Source: Singulisphaera sp. GP187 (GTDB lineage Bacteria > Planctomycetota > Planctomycetia > Isosphaerales > Isosphaeraceae). Taken from it: a DNA stretch of 64,000 bases. The stretch spans positions 496,001 to 560,000 of the forward strand of contig NZ_FSRB01000001.1 in the NCBI RefSeq assembly GCF_900129635.1. Direction: 5' to 3'. A program made the translations under genes and the position numbers. A model generated the notes under the pieces. It saw only the letters and a program-made list of their open reading frames with translations. It had not been told where the DNA came from and did not search any database. Shown in pieces: positions 33,517-42,605 of the stretch (within the stretch, counting starts at the first letter, position 1; the number at the start of each line of letters is the position of its first letter).

Positions 33517-34854
33517 TCAGGGGTGGATCCAGGGCTGGCGATAGGGCCGGCTCAGGAGTGCGTTGGCCTGGTCGTCACCGACAACGCGCCCCGCCTGCTC
33601 ATCCCAGGCGAGCGTGCGTCCGAGCCGAAGCGCGTTGTTGGCCAGGATGCAACTGGCGGTGGAGATGTAACCTTGCTCGATGTCAGCGACCGGTTTTCCG
33701 CGGGTCCCGATCGCTTTCAGGAAATCCTGCATATGGCCACGGATCGCCGGGGCGACATGCGTTTCGAGGTCTTTCTCGGTCCGGTCCTCGGGGTACTGGT
33801 CGAGCTCCATGACGACGTCACCATGGATCGGCTTGCCCTGGCCCATCGGCGTGAAGTCGTAGCTCTGCAGGCCGACCTTGAGCGTGCCCTTGTCGCCGTA
33901 GAAGGTTGCGCCCCAGGGATACTTCGGGTCGGCCGCGTGTCCCCAGGTTCGGTGCTGCCAGATCACCGGTAGGTCGTTGAACTCGAACGTGGCGGTCTGT
34001 GTGTCGGGAATATTCGCCTTGCTCTGCTTGTCGAGCAGGATGCCCCCCGCGGAGCTGATCCGTTTCGGCCAGCCCAGGCCAAGCATCCAGCGGACCATGT
34101 CGAGCATGTGAATGCACATGTCGCCCACGATCCCGTTGCCATACTCCGTGAACGACCGCCACCGCCTCGGATGAACCAGCGCATTGTAGGGCCGCATCGG
34201 AGCTGGCCCGGTCCACATCTCGTAGTCGAGCGACTCCGGCGGGGCGGTGTCGGGCGGGTTTCCTTTCGCACGCATATGATAGTAGCAGTAGATTTCCACG
34301 AGTCCGATCTTGCCGAGCTTGTCCTCGTTGATGATCCGGTCGCGGGCCTCAATGATGTGCGGGGTGCTCCGGCGCTGGGTGCCGACCTGAACGACCCGCT
34401 TGTGCTTGCGGGCCGCGGCGAGCATGGCCTGGCCCTCGGCGACGTCCACGCTGATCGGCTTCTGAACGTAGACGTCGGCCCCCGACTCGACCGCGGCGAT
34501 CATCGCCAAGGGGTGCCAGTGGTCGGGGGTGGCGACCAGGACGATGTCGAGGTCTTGCTCCTTGAGCATTTCGCGGTAGTCGGCGTAGGTGCGCGGAGTT
34601 TTCTTCGACGTCTGGCGTGCAGCGGCCATCTCGGCGGCCCCGGCGAGCATCGACGTGTCGACGTCGCAGAGCGACACGATCTCGACGGGCGCCACCTGGA
34701 CCAGGCGGAACAGGTCGGCCTTGCCGTACCAACCACAGCCGATCAGGCCGACCCGCTTTGGCTCGGCGCCCGCAAACTCCGCGGCGAGGCCCCCCACGGA
34801 CGAGAACGCCGCGACACCGGCGGAGCCTGCTTGAAGGAATCGGCGACGATGCAT
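33517..34854 (-). CDS. Gfo/Idh/MocA family oxidoreductase, Tat-exported (second copy)
   Basis: A 445-residue protein. The start MHRRRFLQAGSAGVAAFSS is a twin-arginine signal. The Rossmann motif GLIGCGWYGKADLF lies near 36, and the family motif with lysine is ADVYVQKPISVDVAEG near 128. NGIVGDMCIHMLDMVRWMLG is typical of the C-terminal domain. It lies 21 bp after the fused DUF1553/DUF1501 gene on the same strand, so it is probably in that operon. NAD(P)-linked sugar oxidation or reduction in the periplasm is inferred. Confidence 0.93.
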   Translation of the reverse strand: MHRRRFLQAGSAGVAAFSSVGGLAAEFAGAEPKRVGLIGCGWYGKADLFRLVQVAPVEIVSLCDVDTSMLAGAAEMAAARQTSKKTPRTYADYREMLKEQDLDIVLVATPDHWHPLAMIAAVESGADVYVQKPISVDVAEGQAMLAAARKHKRVVQVGTQRRSTPHIIEARDRIINEDKLGKIGLVEIYCYYHMRAKGNPPDTAPPESLDYEMWTGPAPMRPYNALVHPRRWRSFTEYGNGIVGDMCIHMLDMVRWMLGLGWPKRISSAGGILLDKQSKANIPDTQTATFEFNDLPVIWQHRTWGHAADPKYPWGATFYGDKGTLKVGLQSYDFTPMGQGKPIHGDVVMELDQYPEDRTEKDLETHVAPAIRGHMQDFLKAIGTRGKPVADIEQGYISTASCILANNALRLGRTLAWDEQAGRVVGDDQANALLSRPYRQPWIHP

Positions 34855-34875
34855 GTCTTGTCTCCGAGGATGAGA

Positions 34876-37800
34876 TCAGGCCAGGATTTCTTCAACGACG
34901 CGGCCCTCGACGTCCGTCAGTCGGAAGTCGCGGCCGGCGTGGCGATAAGTGAGCCGCTCGTGGTCGAAGCCAAGGAGGTGGAGGATGGTCGCGTGGAAGT
35001 CGTGGACGTGGACCCCGTCCTCGACGACCTTGGCGCCGTAGTCGTCGGTCTTGCCGTGGACGAGGCCCCCCTTGACCCCGGCCCCCGCCAGCCATGACGA
35101 GTAGGCGCTGCTCTGATGGCTCCGGCCGGTCGGGCCGTCGGTGGTTGGCGTCCGGCCAAACTCCGAGGTCCAGACGACGAGCGTGTCGTCGAGCAAGCCC
35201 CGCGACTTCAAGTCGCGGAGCAGGCCGGCGATCGGCCGGTCCACGTTGCGTGCCATCGGACCGTGTGCTTTCATGTCGGCGTGGGAATCCCAGTTGTTTG
35301 AGGATCCCGAGTCGATCAACTCCACGAAGCGGACCCCGCGCTCGACCATGCGCCGGGCGACCAGGCATTGCCAGGCGAACCCTTGCGTCTGGCCTCGTTC
35401 CAGGCCGTAGAGCGAGAGCGTCGCCTTGGTTTCGCGCGTGAGGTCGAGGACGTCGGGCATCGCCTGCTGCATCCCGAACGCGGTCTCGAACGAGCGGATC
35501 CGCGCCGCCAATGCGGGTTCGCCCGGCCGGTCGTGCTGATGACGCTGGTTCAGGCGATCGAGCAGCCCGAGTTCCGCTTGCTGGATCCGCGGCGACGGAC
35601 TGCGGCGGTTGAGGTCGGGGATCGGCTCGGCGCCCGCCAGCACGCGCGTTCCCTGGTGGCAGCCCGGGAGGAAGTCGGCGCTCCAAACCTGGCTGCCGGC
35701 ATAGGGCAAGCGCGGGGCCAGCACCACGAACGATGGGAGGTTCTGGTTGACCGTGCCGAGTCCGTAGCTGACCCAAGAACCGAAGCTCGGCCGCGCCACG
35801 CTGACCGAGCCGGTGTGGATCCCCAGTGTCGCCTGGAAGTGGTCGTTGTGGTCTCCGTGCATCGACCGGATCAGGCAGAGTTCGTCGGCACTCTCGGCGA
35901 GATTCGGAAAGAGGTTGCTGATCTCGGTGCCGCACTGCCCGCGCGGTTGGAATTCCCAGAAGGGGGGCAAGTAAGGGCGTGCTCCCGGGACGTTCGCCTT
36001 CGGCTTCCCTTGATCGGCCACCAGCCGAGGCTTGGGGTCGAACGAGTCCAGGTGCGAGACCCCACCACTCATGTAGAGGAAGATGACCCGTTTGGCCCGG
36101 GCGGGGTCATCGACGCTTGCCATCTGGTAGCCGCGCGTGAGCATGAGCCGACGGTGCATCGCCTTGACCGACCAGCCCTCCTCAATGAACCGGGTCGCCA
36201 GCCAGTCGAGCAATTCAGGATGGGTCGGCGGCTGGCCTCGGGTGCCAAAGTCGTTGGGAGTGGCGACGATGCCACGGCCGAAGTGGTGTTGCCAGATCCG
36301 GTTGACCATCACCCGCGCCGTCAGCGGGTTGTCCTTGGCGGTCAGCCACCTGGCCAGTTCGAGTCGCCCGCTCGTGGGGGATCCTTCGGAGACTCGGTTG
36401 CCGCCGAGGACTTGCAAGAAGCCGCGTGGGACCGGATCCCCCTCGTTCTTGGGATCCCCCTTGCGCTGAAGTTTCGCGTCGCCCGGAGTGCCTTCGGAGG
36501 CTGCGAACGCTTTCTCAACGTCCGGCGGATCGTTCTCGAGCTTCTTGAGAAGGTCCAGCGCGTCGCCGAGCTCGGCCCTCACTTCGAGGAGGGTCCGACC
36601 TTTGAGGACGGCGGCCTGATTCGTCTTCTCGAGGGCGAGGAGCGCCTTCTTCTCCACACCCAGTTTCAGGACCTGGCGACTCACTTCGTCGAGTCGCGTC
36701 TCGTGGGTTCGCAGGGCTTCGGCTTCCTCGAGCGTACCGAGCGCGACGAAGTCTTTGGGATGCTGGTAGATCTCGGTGCCGGGGAAAGCGTATTTCGTGC
36801 TCTGGAGGATCCCGTAGATCGCGTAGTAGTCGCGCTGGGGGATTGGGTCGAACTTGTGATTGTGACAGCGGGCGCAACTGATACTCAGGCCGAGGACCGT
36901 CTTGCCCAGGTTGTCGATCATGTCCTCATAGGTCAGGTGAAACTCGTTGTTGTGCGACCCGAACCGGCGTGCGATCGCCAGGTAGCCGGTGGCCACGATC
37001 TGTTCGACTCGCTCGGCCTCGCTCTGGTGCGGGAGCAGATCGCCCGCGACCTGCTCCTGAACGAAGCGGTCGAACGGCGTGTCGCGATTGAACGCGTCGA
37101 TCACATAGTCGCGATATTTGTGGGCCGAGGGGACGGGGTAGTCGGAGTTGCATCCCGAGGTGTCGGCATAGCGGACCAGGTCGAGCCAGTGCCTACCCCA
37201 GCGCTCGCCGTAGTGAGGTGAGGCGAGCAGGCGGTCGACCACGCTCTCGAAGGCGTTTGGCGATTCGTCGGCGAGGAACGCGTCCACTTCCTCGGGCGTG
37301 GGCGGCAGCCCGGTCAGGTCAAACGTGGCACGACGGATCAAGGTCCGCTTACTGGCCGAAGGGGCAGGGGAGAGTCCCTTGGCTGCCAACTTCGCGCGCA
37401 GGAACCGGTCGACATCGTTCTGAGCCCAAGCTTGGTCGTGAACCTCGGGGACCGCGGGGTCAGTGATTGGCCGGAACGACCAGAACTCCCGCGCCTTGGC
37501 CCAATCGATCGCGCTGCGCTCGGCAGGCTGGCCGGGGGTTGCGGCGAGTGCCTCACTCGGGTCGGGGACCCCCAGTTTCACCCAGGTCACGAAGTCAGCG
37601 ATCTCCCGGTCCGAGAGCGGCTGCTTAGGCGGCATTTTGAGCTCATCGTCGTCGTGGCGGAGGGCCTGGATCAGGCGGCTGGCTTCCGGGTCGCCCGGGA
37701 CGATGATCGGGCCGCCGTCACCCCCTTTGCGGATCGCCGAGCGCGAGTCGAGTCGCAGCCCCCCCTTGATCTTGTCCGTCGGACCGCCGCCATGGCATTT

Positions 37801-37956
37801 GAGGCAATGCTCCGCCAGGACCGGGCGAATCTTCTGTTCGAAGAAGGCGACCCCGTCGGGGGTGGCGATAGGCTCGTCGGCTTGTGCGGCCGCCCATCCG
37901 CCGAATAGCCCAAGGGAGAGGGACAGCAAGGCGAGCCTACGCATCGGCGCCCTCAT
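34876..37956 (-). CDS. In-frame fusion: PSCyt1-DUF1549-truncated DUF1553 joined to headless DUF1501
   Basis: A 1026-residue protein. A signal peptide (to about 26) is followed by the planctomycete cytochrome with CLKCH (51-55) and PPKQPLSDREI. DUF1549 spans about 170-380 (RRATFDLTGLPPTPEEVDAF, CARCHNHKFDP). The first part of DUF1553 (ARWLTAKDNPLTARVMVNRI, HPELLDWLATRFIEEGW, RGYQMAS) stops near residue 617. The chain then runs straight into DUF1501 (RAKRVIFLYMSGGVSHLDSF, WDSHADMKAHG, VVWTSEFGRTP) without the Tat head those proteins carry. The junction is residues 616-623 (DNA 36088-36111). A deletion between adjacent DUF1553 and DUF1501 genes explains this best. The frame is open throughout. 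Confidence 0.88.
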   Translation of the reverse strand: MRAPMRRLALLSLSLGLFGGWAAAQADEPIATPDGVAFFEQKIRPVLAEHCLKCHGGGPTDKIKGGLRLDSRSAIRKGGDGGPIIVPGDPEASRLIQALRHDDDELKMPPKQPLSDREIADFVTWVKLGVPDPSEALAATPGQPAERSAIDWAKAREFWSFRPITDPAVPEVHDQAWAQNDVDRFLRAKLAAKGLSPAPSASKRTLIRRATFDLTGLPPTPEEVDAFLADESPNAFESVVDRLLASPHYGERWGRHWLDLVRYADTSGCNSDYPVPSAHKYRDYVIDAFNRDTPFDRFVQEQVAGDLLPHQSEAERVEQIVATGYLAIARRFGSHNNEFHLTYEDMIDNLGKTVLGLSISCARCHNHKFDPIPQRDYYAIYGILQSTKYAFPGTEIYQHPKDFVALGTLEEAEALRTHETRLDEVSRQVLKLGVEKKALLALEKTNQAAVLKGRTLLEVRAELGDALDLLKKLENDPPDVEKAFAASEGTPGDAKLQRKGDPKNEGDPVPRGFLQVLGGNRVSEGSPTSGRLELARWLTAKDNPLTARVMVNRIWQHHFGRGIVATPNDFGTRGQPPTHPELLDWLATRFIEEGWSVKAMHRRLMLTRGYQMASVDDPARAKRVIFLYMSGGVSHLDSFDPKPRLVADQGKPKANVPGARPYLPPFWEFQPRGQCGTEISNLFPNLAESADELCLIRSMHGDHNDHFQATLGIHTGSVSVARPSFGSWVSYGLGTVNQNLPSFVVLAPRLPYAGSQVWSADFLPGCHQGTRVLAGAEPIPDLNRRSPSPRIQQAELGLLDRLNQRHQHDRPGEPALAARIRSFETAFGMQQAMPDVLDLTRETKATLSLYGLERGQTQGFAWQCLVARRMVERGVRFVELIDSGSSNNWDSHADMKAHGPMARNVDRPIAGLLRDLKSRGLLDDTLVVWTSEFGRTPTTDGPTGRSHQSSAYSSWLAGAGVKGGLVHGKTDDYGAKVVEDGVHVHDFHATILHLLGFDHERLTYRHAGRDFRLTDVEGRVVEEILA

Positions 37957-38010
37957 GAATCGCCTGAGTCAGAAGTCGAGTGGATTGGAGTCGATCAGGC
38001 CGATCTTAAC

Positions 38011-38727
38011 TCACTTCGGATTGCGAGCATAGAGGTAGAGGACGACACCAAGCACATCACCCACCCGAAGTGGAGGTCCCTGTTTTTCCCAAATCGTGGG
38101 ATCTGCAGTCGCTCTTTCCGACGTGTGGCAGTTCAGGCAGGACTGGCGATCGGCTCGCACCGGCCGCGCCTCGATTTTCCAGCGGCCGCTGGTGGTCATG
38201 AACGAGTCACCCGATGCCGCCTTGATCAAGGCATCCCGGCCGAACTCTCGGAGTTCCCGGCCCGAAGGATGATCCTTGGGGACCGTCGCCGCGGTGATCA
38301 GGACCGGCCCGTTGATCGCTCTGGGATCCATCCACTCATCGAAATTCTCTTCGGCCTTGCTCAGATCCCACGTCAACGCCTCACGACCGACCAAGTAGAG
38401 AGAAACTTCCCAATCGTTTTTCTCGAAGTCCGCAACGACCGTCTGCTCCAGGGCCGTTTCCGGCTTAAAGTACCGGGCTGCTAAATGAGCAATCGGCAAC
38501 CGGGACATGCCAAATTTCGTCTGCGCATGAAATCGACTTTGAATGGTTTGGTTCATTCCCTCGATCGGGCACTCTTTCTCCGCGAGCGAGGTTGTTGTTG
38601 GCGTTGTCACCGAGGTCATGGTTCTGACTTTGGATCGAACGTCCAACAACGAGTTTGTCCAGTACAAGGATGCGAATGCGGAGGTTGTCGCCAGGATTGC
38701 GAAGAGGCCGGCGAGTCGGTAGGGCAT
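38011..38727 (-). CDS. Exported heme-binding DUF3365/Tll0287-like protein
   Basis: A 238-residue protein from ATG 38727 (GGGAGG 6 bases upstream, then hydrophobic YRLAGLFAILATTSAFAS). One c-type heme motif, CLNCH, lies near residue 201. The surrounding pattern (LLVGREALTWDLSKAE, WKIEARPVRADRQSC, LRVGDVLGVVLYLYAR) resembles DUF3365/Tll0287-like single-heme sensor or electron-transfer proteins; the family call is by eye. It is transcribed toward the fused gene with a 54-bp gap and could be its operon leader. Confidence 0.75.
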   Translation of the reverse strand: MPYRLAGLFAILATTSAFASLYWTNSLLDVRSKVRTMTSVTTPTTTSLAEKECPIEGMNQTIQSRFHAQTKFGMSRLPIAHLAARYFKPETALEQTVVADFEKNDWEVSLYLVGREALTWDLSKAEENFDEWMDPRAINGPVLITAATVPKDHPSGRELREFGRDALIKAASGDSFMTTSGRWKIEARPVRADRQSCLNCHTSERATADPTIWEKQGPPLRVGDVLGVVLYLYARNPK

Positions 38728-39070
38728 GAATGACCTCCCATCAAAAGCCAAGGAGAAACCTGGGATAGTTTACATCATTGAAGCTGATTCACCCTACGCG
38801 TCCTAATGAATAGGATGTGAGGTTGGAATGCCCGGAACCACTGAGTCTGCCGTGATTTGTGGGAACTTCCTCCGGGCGATTCCGCTCGAAGCCCGAAGTG
38901 GCCCACCCGGCGACCGTCGTTTGTGATGGGTTGCGCCAGGACAGGCCGCATGCCTCAGCCATCGCAACGCGTCGGCACCATCGCCCTCCTGCCGAGCCCC
39001 TCTGTCACAACGCGAGATGGCCGATGTATGTTTACGCAGGGGATATCACGTGAAATTGGAGGTGATAGCC
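38728..39070. other. Divergent intergenic region, no gene seen
   Basis: It separates the leftward heme protein from the rightward M15-like gene. A short ORF starting 38857 lacks coding character. GGAGG at about 39058-39062 serves the M15-like gene. Confidence 0.5.
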
Positions 39071-39541
39071 ATGGCAAAACTGACTCAAGCGGAAGCGGCC
39101 AAGAAGCTTCAGGATGCGGGAATTACCTGGTCGTCGAGCGGAAATTGCAGCGACCGCAATAACAAACGCTGTACCTCGTTCGAGGAGATCAACTCCGAGA
39201 CCGTCGAGGGGATCATTTCCTTCAAGAAGCTGAGCGGATGTGACGTCCGAATCACCGGGGGCACCGAGACCGGCCATTCGACCTCGACCAAGAGTCACTG
39301 GAACGGTTTCAAGGTGGATATCAACCCCAGCGTCTGCGTCAGTGATTTTATCGAGACCCATTTCGAAGCGGTGGGGGTGCGTGGCGACGGCGCCAAGATG
39401 TTCAAGGATGGCGCGGGCAACATTTACGCGCGAGAGTCCAACCACTGGGACATTACCTTCATCTCCGGGTCGGTCAGTGGCGAGGATCACGGGACCTCGT
39501 TCTCGACGGATATGTGTGGGACGTCGTTGCGGAAACACTGA
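39071..39541 (+). CDS. Small M15-like zinc peptidase/lysin domain protein
   Basis: A 156-residue protein from ATG 39071 (GGAGG 8 bases upstream); the frame also opens at 39017. ITGGTETGHSTSTKSHWNGF then KVDI gives the H-x-x-G-x-x-x-D zinc signature of M15/VanY-like peptidases, and SNHWDITF supplies the second metal histidine. No signal peptide is visible, which is unusual for a peptidoglycan hydrolase and may point to release by another route. Four to five cysteines (C30, C38 and others) could form disulfides. Followed 112 bp later by an alpha/beta hydrolase on the same strand. Confidence 0.75.
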   Translation: MAKLTQAEAAKKLQDAGITWSSSGNCSDRNNKRCTSFEEINSETVEGIISFKKLSGCDVRITGGTETGHSTSTKSHWNGFKVDINPSVCVSDFIETHFEAVGVRGDGAKMFKDGAGNIYARESNHWDITFISGSVSGEDHGTSFSTDMCGTSLRKH

Positions 39542-39653
39542 GCAAGCCTTGCGACCGGCTGGCCGAGCCGGTGTCACGTCGTCTCGTGCCACCACGTCAT
39601 CGGGCCGTTTTGCACCACCCATGCGACCGGCTGCCGGTCGGGAAAGAATTCTT

Positions 39654-40619
39654 ATGAGTAAACTTGCGCTCGTTGAAGATAAAAGCAATAAGGGAGACGG
39701 GTTCGTGCTCTTCTCCAGCGGGAGCGGCTGGATCAGGCCGACGGGGGTCTTCGTGCCCCAAGCGGGAATCACGAACAGTCACGAAGCGGTGACGCTGCTC
39801 CTCTGGTTTCACGGCTATCGGGTCAAAGACGCTCCGTACTTGTTCTATCATGAGGCCACCCAACTCTTGAAGGCCGTCAGCGAGTCCAACAAGGACGTCA
39901 TCCTGGTGGCACCCGCGCTGGGTTTGCGCGACAAGACGCACGCGGAGTACGACGCGTCGGCCCTGGGAGGTGGCAGCAAGACCGCACTCTATCTCGACCA
40001 GATCCTCGGCGCCCTGTCCGACTGGTACGAGAGGACGTTCATCGCCGGCGAGCGAGCGCAGATGGGCGGGGAACCCACCAAGTTCCAGCTCGCCAATCTC
40101 TACATCGCGGGCCATTCGGGCGGGGGGAGTGGCATCATCAGCGCCGTCGCCGCACTCGGCAGTTATAAAGACAGGCTCCGCGAGTGCTGGGGATTCGACT
40201 GCCTGTACGGCGACGGACAGTCCTGGTTCCAGTGGGCCAAGGCGCGGACGGGCATTCCCCTCTACTTCTATTTTGGGAAAGGCACCAAGCCGTCGGATAA
40301 TGCCGATGTGCTCGGCTTCTGGAAGCGGGTCTACGGCACTCCCAAGAGCCCGATCCCGGCCGCGGGTCGGATGAGAAACGTGTTTCTTGCCCCGGCCTTG
40401 CCGGGCGCGGAGCTGGACATGGTGGCCTTCCAGTCCACTGACGACATCCTCGCCAGGGCCAAGGCCGGCAATCGCTACGAGGAGGTTCGGAGGATCGTCG
40501 ATCCGCTCCTGGACAACTCCGATAAGTACTGGTCGACGCTGATCGAAAAAGGGCTGATGGAACACTACTCGGTGGTGTCCGAACTCCTCTGCCCCCGCAT
40601 CAAACAGAGCCTTCCGTGA
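39654..40619 (+). CDS. Alpha/beta hydrolase-like protein
   Basis: A 321-residue protein from ATG 39654, with GGAAAG about 9 bases upstream. The frame is open to 39240, but that part overlaps the M15-like gene and is not protein-like. The nucleophile elbow is GHSGGGSG near residue 154 (LYIAGHSGGG), after a strand LLLWFHGYRV that fits the oxyanion strand. A possible acid residue lies in the FGKGTKPSDNAD region. No signal peptide is present. The specific substrate is unknown. Both this and the preceding gene lack export signals and may work together. Confidence 0.78.
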   Translation: MSKLALVEDKSNKGDGFVLFSSGSGWIRPTGVFVPQAGITNSHEAVTLLLWFHGYRVKDAPYLFYHEATQLLKAVSESNKDVILVAPALGLRDKTHAEYDASALGGGSKTALYLDQILGALSDWYERTFIAGERAQMGGEPTKFQLANLYIAGHSGGGSGIISAVAALGSYKDRLRECWGFDCLYGDGQSWFQWAKARTGIPLYFYFGKGTKPSDNADVLGFWKRVYGTPKSPIPAAGRMRNVFLAPALPGAELDMVAFQSTDDILARAKAGNRYEEVRRIVDPLLDNSDKYWSTLIEKGLMEHYSVVSELLCPRIKQSLP

Positions 40620-40747
40620 TGCCGTCCGGGCGGTAGGCAAGACCAGAGCCCGGCGCCAGCCTGGACCGGATTGGGGTGGAACTAAGGTGGGTGCAGGAGG
40701 CCACGGCCCGGAATTGACCGAACCGGTTGCCCGTTGAAGTCTGGAAC

Positions 40748-41032
40748 ATGAACCTTTGCCGCTGGTGGTTCACGATCCGAGGCCTGATGCTCGCTGTAGG
40801 TATCATTGCCGTGGCCCTCTTCAACGCCCCGCTCGCCGTGCTCCTCCTGCTCTTGAGCGGCTCCGTAGTGGCTCTCCTCTCCTTTCCCGCCCAACCGGCG
40901 GACGCTCGCGGAAATGGGCCGTCCCAGACTTCATCACCTTGGCCTGTTTCTACCTGCCATTCTCCTTCTCGGAGAACTCCTCCCTCACCTCCGCGAACCG
41001 GGCATCGGTCACGCCATCGCCGACGCGCGTGA
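40748..41032 (+). CDS. Possible small membrane protein, probably a remnant
   Basis: From ATG 40748 the frame begins NLCRWWFTIRGLMLAVGIIA and continues with a second hydrophobic stretch (APLAVLLLLLSGSVVALLSF). This start (basic WWFTIRGLMLAV) is common in small planctomycete membrane proteins. After about residue 50 the sequence loses character and overlaps the convergent broken AhpD-like gene, so the 3' end is probably lost. Confidence 0.4.
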   Translation: MNLCRWWFTIRGLMLAVGIIAVALFNAPLAVLLLLLSGSVVALLSFPAQPADARGNGPSQTSSPWPVSTCHSPSRRTPPSPPRTGHRSRHRRRA

Positions 41033-41359
41033 CGGCTTCCGTCCACAATAGCGCCGCTCGCTCCCGGTCCGAGTAGAAAGGCGTTTCTCGCCAGGCACTC
41101 AGCGCGTAGATCCGCTGTTCCGTCTCTCCCGCCGCCCGGGCGTCCTTCGTATGAATGTCGATGCAGTAGGCGCAGCCGTTGGTCTGCGACGCCCGGATCT
41201 TGACCAGTTCGAGGAGCGGGCGCTCGAGACCACACTTTGCAAGGTATGCGCCGAGCGAGTCGAGCGCCCGCATGGCCTCGGGGGCCAGTTTGCCATCGTC
41301 CCTTCGCGGCTGTAGAGCACCGGGCTCAACTGGACGGCGGCCGCCTTGACGACGTTCAT
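40950..41359 (-). pseudogene. Frameshifted and truncated AhpD-like carboxymuconolactone decarboxylase gene
   Basis: The central part (40950-41273) encodes LLELVKIRASQTNGCAYCID with the C-x-x-C...H site of AhpD-like alkylhydroperoxidases, then ALSAWRETPFYSDRERAALL. The expected N-terminus (MNVVKAAAVQLSPVLYS) is encoded in another frame from ATG 41359. The two frames meet near 41290-41300, where the in-frame continuation KLAPEAMRAL appears, so a single indel separates them. The C-terminus stops at FSEKENGR, about 25 residues before family members usually end. A sequencing error could explain the first defect but not the second. Confidence 0.65.
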
Positions 41360-41452
41360 CGCGGGTTTCCTGGTTGGGCGTCCCCCGGAGCGCCGGCGAC
41401 CAGTGCCTTGCCCCCGACTCACCAGGATTTTCCGCGGTTCGCTGACTAAGAT

Positions 41453-41496
41453 TTGCCTCGACATCCCAATGGTAGGCGGTATAATTTGGATGTCAA
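41453..41496. promoter_or_regulatory. Divergent promoter and TetR operator-like palindrome
   Basis: An imperfect inverted repeat, ACATCCCAAT (41461-41470) and ATTTGGATGT (41484-41493), lies between the divergent AhpD-like and TetR genes. On the minus strand TTGACA (41491-41496) and TACCAT (41469-41474) are 16 bp apart, a good promoter for the AhpD-like gene. On the plus strand TATAAT lies at 41480-41485. The palindrome covers both, so TetR would repress both genes. Confidence 0.65.
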
Positions 41497-41523
41497 CCGA
41501 AATCCATAAAGTCTGGGGGCGTC

Positions 41524-42075
41524 ATGAGGAAGTCGAAGGCTGAGGCCGCGGAGACCCGGAAGCGGATCGTCGCCGCCGCCGCGGCTGAGTTCCGCAAGAA
41601 CGGGATCGTCGCGACCGGGCTATCCGACCTGATGAAGGCCGCCGGGCTCACCCACGGCGGCTTCTATAAGCACTTCGAGTCGAAGGACCAACTCATTGCC
41701 GAGGCTTGTGCCGAGGCGGGGAGGGCGCTGGCGGAGAAGGTTGCAGCCAATGCCTCGAAGGGCTCGGCCGTGGCGTCCTACCTCTCCGCCCGTCACCGCG
41801 ACAACCCGGCCGACGGATGCCCGCTCGCCGCGTTGGGTTCCGAACTCGCCCGATGCGACGAGAGGACACGGGAGGTGGCGACGGCGGGCTTCGAGCGGCT
41901 CGTCGGCATCCTCGCTGGGCAGTTCGCCAAGCTCTCCCCCGAGGAAGCCCGGCGGCGGGCCCTGGTGTCGGCCTCGACCATGATCGGTGCACTGGCGATG
42001 GCGCGGATGGTCAACGACACCAATTTGTCGGCGGAGATCCTCCAAGAGGCGGAGGCAAGCATCAGTCGGTTGTGA
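41524..42075 (+). CDS. TetR/AcrR-family transcriptional regulator
   Basis: A 183-residue protein. The N-terminal helix-turn-helix reads RIVAAAAAEFRKNGIVATGL, SDLMKAAGLTHGGFYKHFES and KDQLIAEA, the standard TetR DNA-binding domain (about residues 12-58). The C-terminal ligand domain has CPLAALGSELARCDERTR, common in the YxaF/LmrA-type group. It is divergent from the broken AhpD-like gene and followed by a DUF302 gene, and the palindrome at 41461-41493 is a likely operator. Confidence 0.93.
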   Translation: MRKSKAEAAETRKRIVAAAAAEFRKNGIVATGLSDLMKAAGLTHGGFYKHFESKDQLIAEACAEAGRALAEKVAANASKGSAVASYLSARHRDNPADGCPLAALGSELARCDERTREVATAGFERLVGILAGQFAKLSPEEARRRALVSASTMIGALAMARMVNDTNLSAEILQEAEASISRL

Positions 42076-42122
42076 ATGAGAAAAGCGAACATACGATGGC
42101 CTAACATCCCGGGAGAAGGACC

Positions 42123-42605
42123 ATGAGCCGGATCAGCATCGAGCACGTTCGCCAGACGGTTGGCAAGCCATTTGATGAGTTCCGTGCGACTTTCGAGGGT
42201 CAGCTCGGGCACTTCGATCCGAGTGCCTACGAGGGGTTCGTCGAGGACGGGGATTCGCAGGCGGTCAGGGCCAGACTGGAGTCCATGGCCGGACCGAGCG
42301 GCTTCATGCTGTTCCGCACGAGCGACCATGGCGCTGTCCTTCGGCTCGTCGGCAAGCCGAGGAAGGCGCTGCAATACCTTCTCGGCAATCCCTTGATCGC
42401 CGTCGAGATGACTCAGCACGCCATCGGGGCGGCCCTCTACGCTCCCCTGCGCGTCTTGATCTACGAGGACGAAAGCGGAGGGACCTGCGTGGAATACGAC
42501 CTCCCGTCGTCGCTTTTCGGCCAATTCGGCGACGATCGCGTCAATCGGGTTGCCGATTCGCTGGACCGAAAACTGGAGGCCTTGATCGCGACGGCTACAC
42601 AATGA
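42123..42605 (+). CDS. DUF302 domain protein
   Basis: A 160-residue protein; GGGAGAAGGA lies just before ATG 42123. The pattern KALQYLLGNPLIAVEMTQHA, then ALYAPLRVLIYEDE, then GTCVEYDLPSSLFGQFGD is the DUF302 core, a small alpha/beta domain of unknown activity often near redox or stress genes. It lies 47 bp after the TetR gene and is probably in the same transcript. Confidence 0.88.
   Translation: MSRISIEHVRQTVGKPFDEFRATFEGQLGHFDPSAYEGFVEDGDSQAVRARLESMAGPSGFMLFRTSDHGAVLRLVGKPRKALQYLLGNPLIAVEMTQHAIGAALYAPLRVLIYEDESGGTCVEYDLPSSLFGQFGDDRVNRVADSLDRKLEALIATATQ

Noticed and set aside
35368..37221. 617-codon frame antisense to the fused DUF1553/DUF1501 gene
   Set aside because: No motifs and no ribosome-binding site; a shadow of the sense gene.
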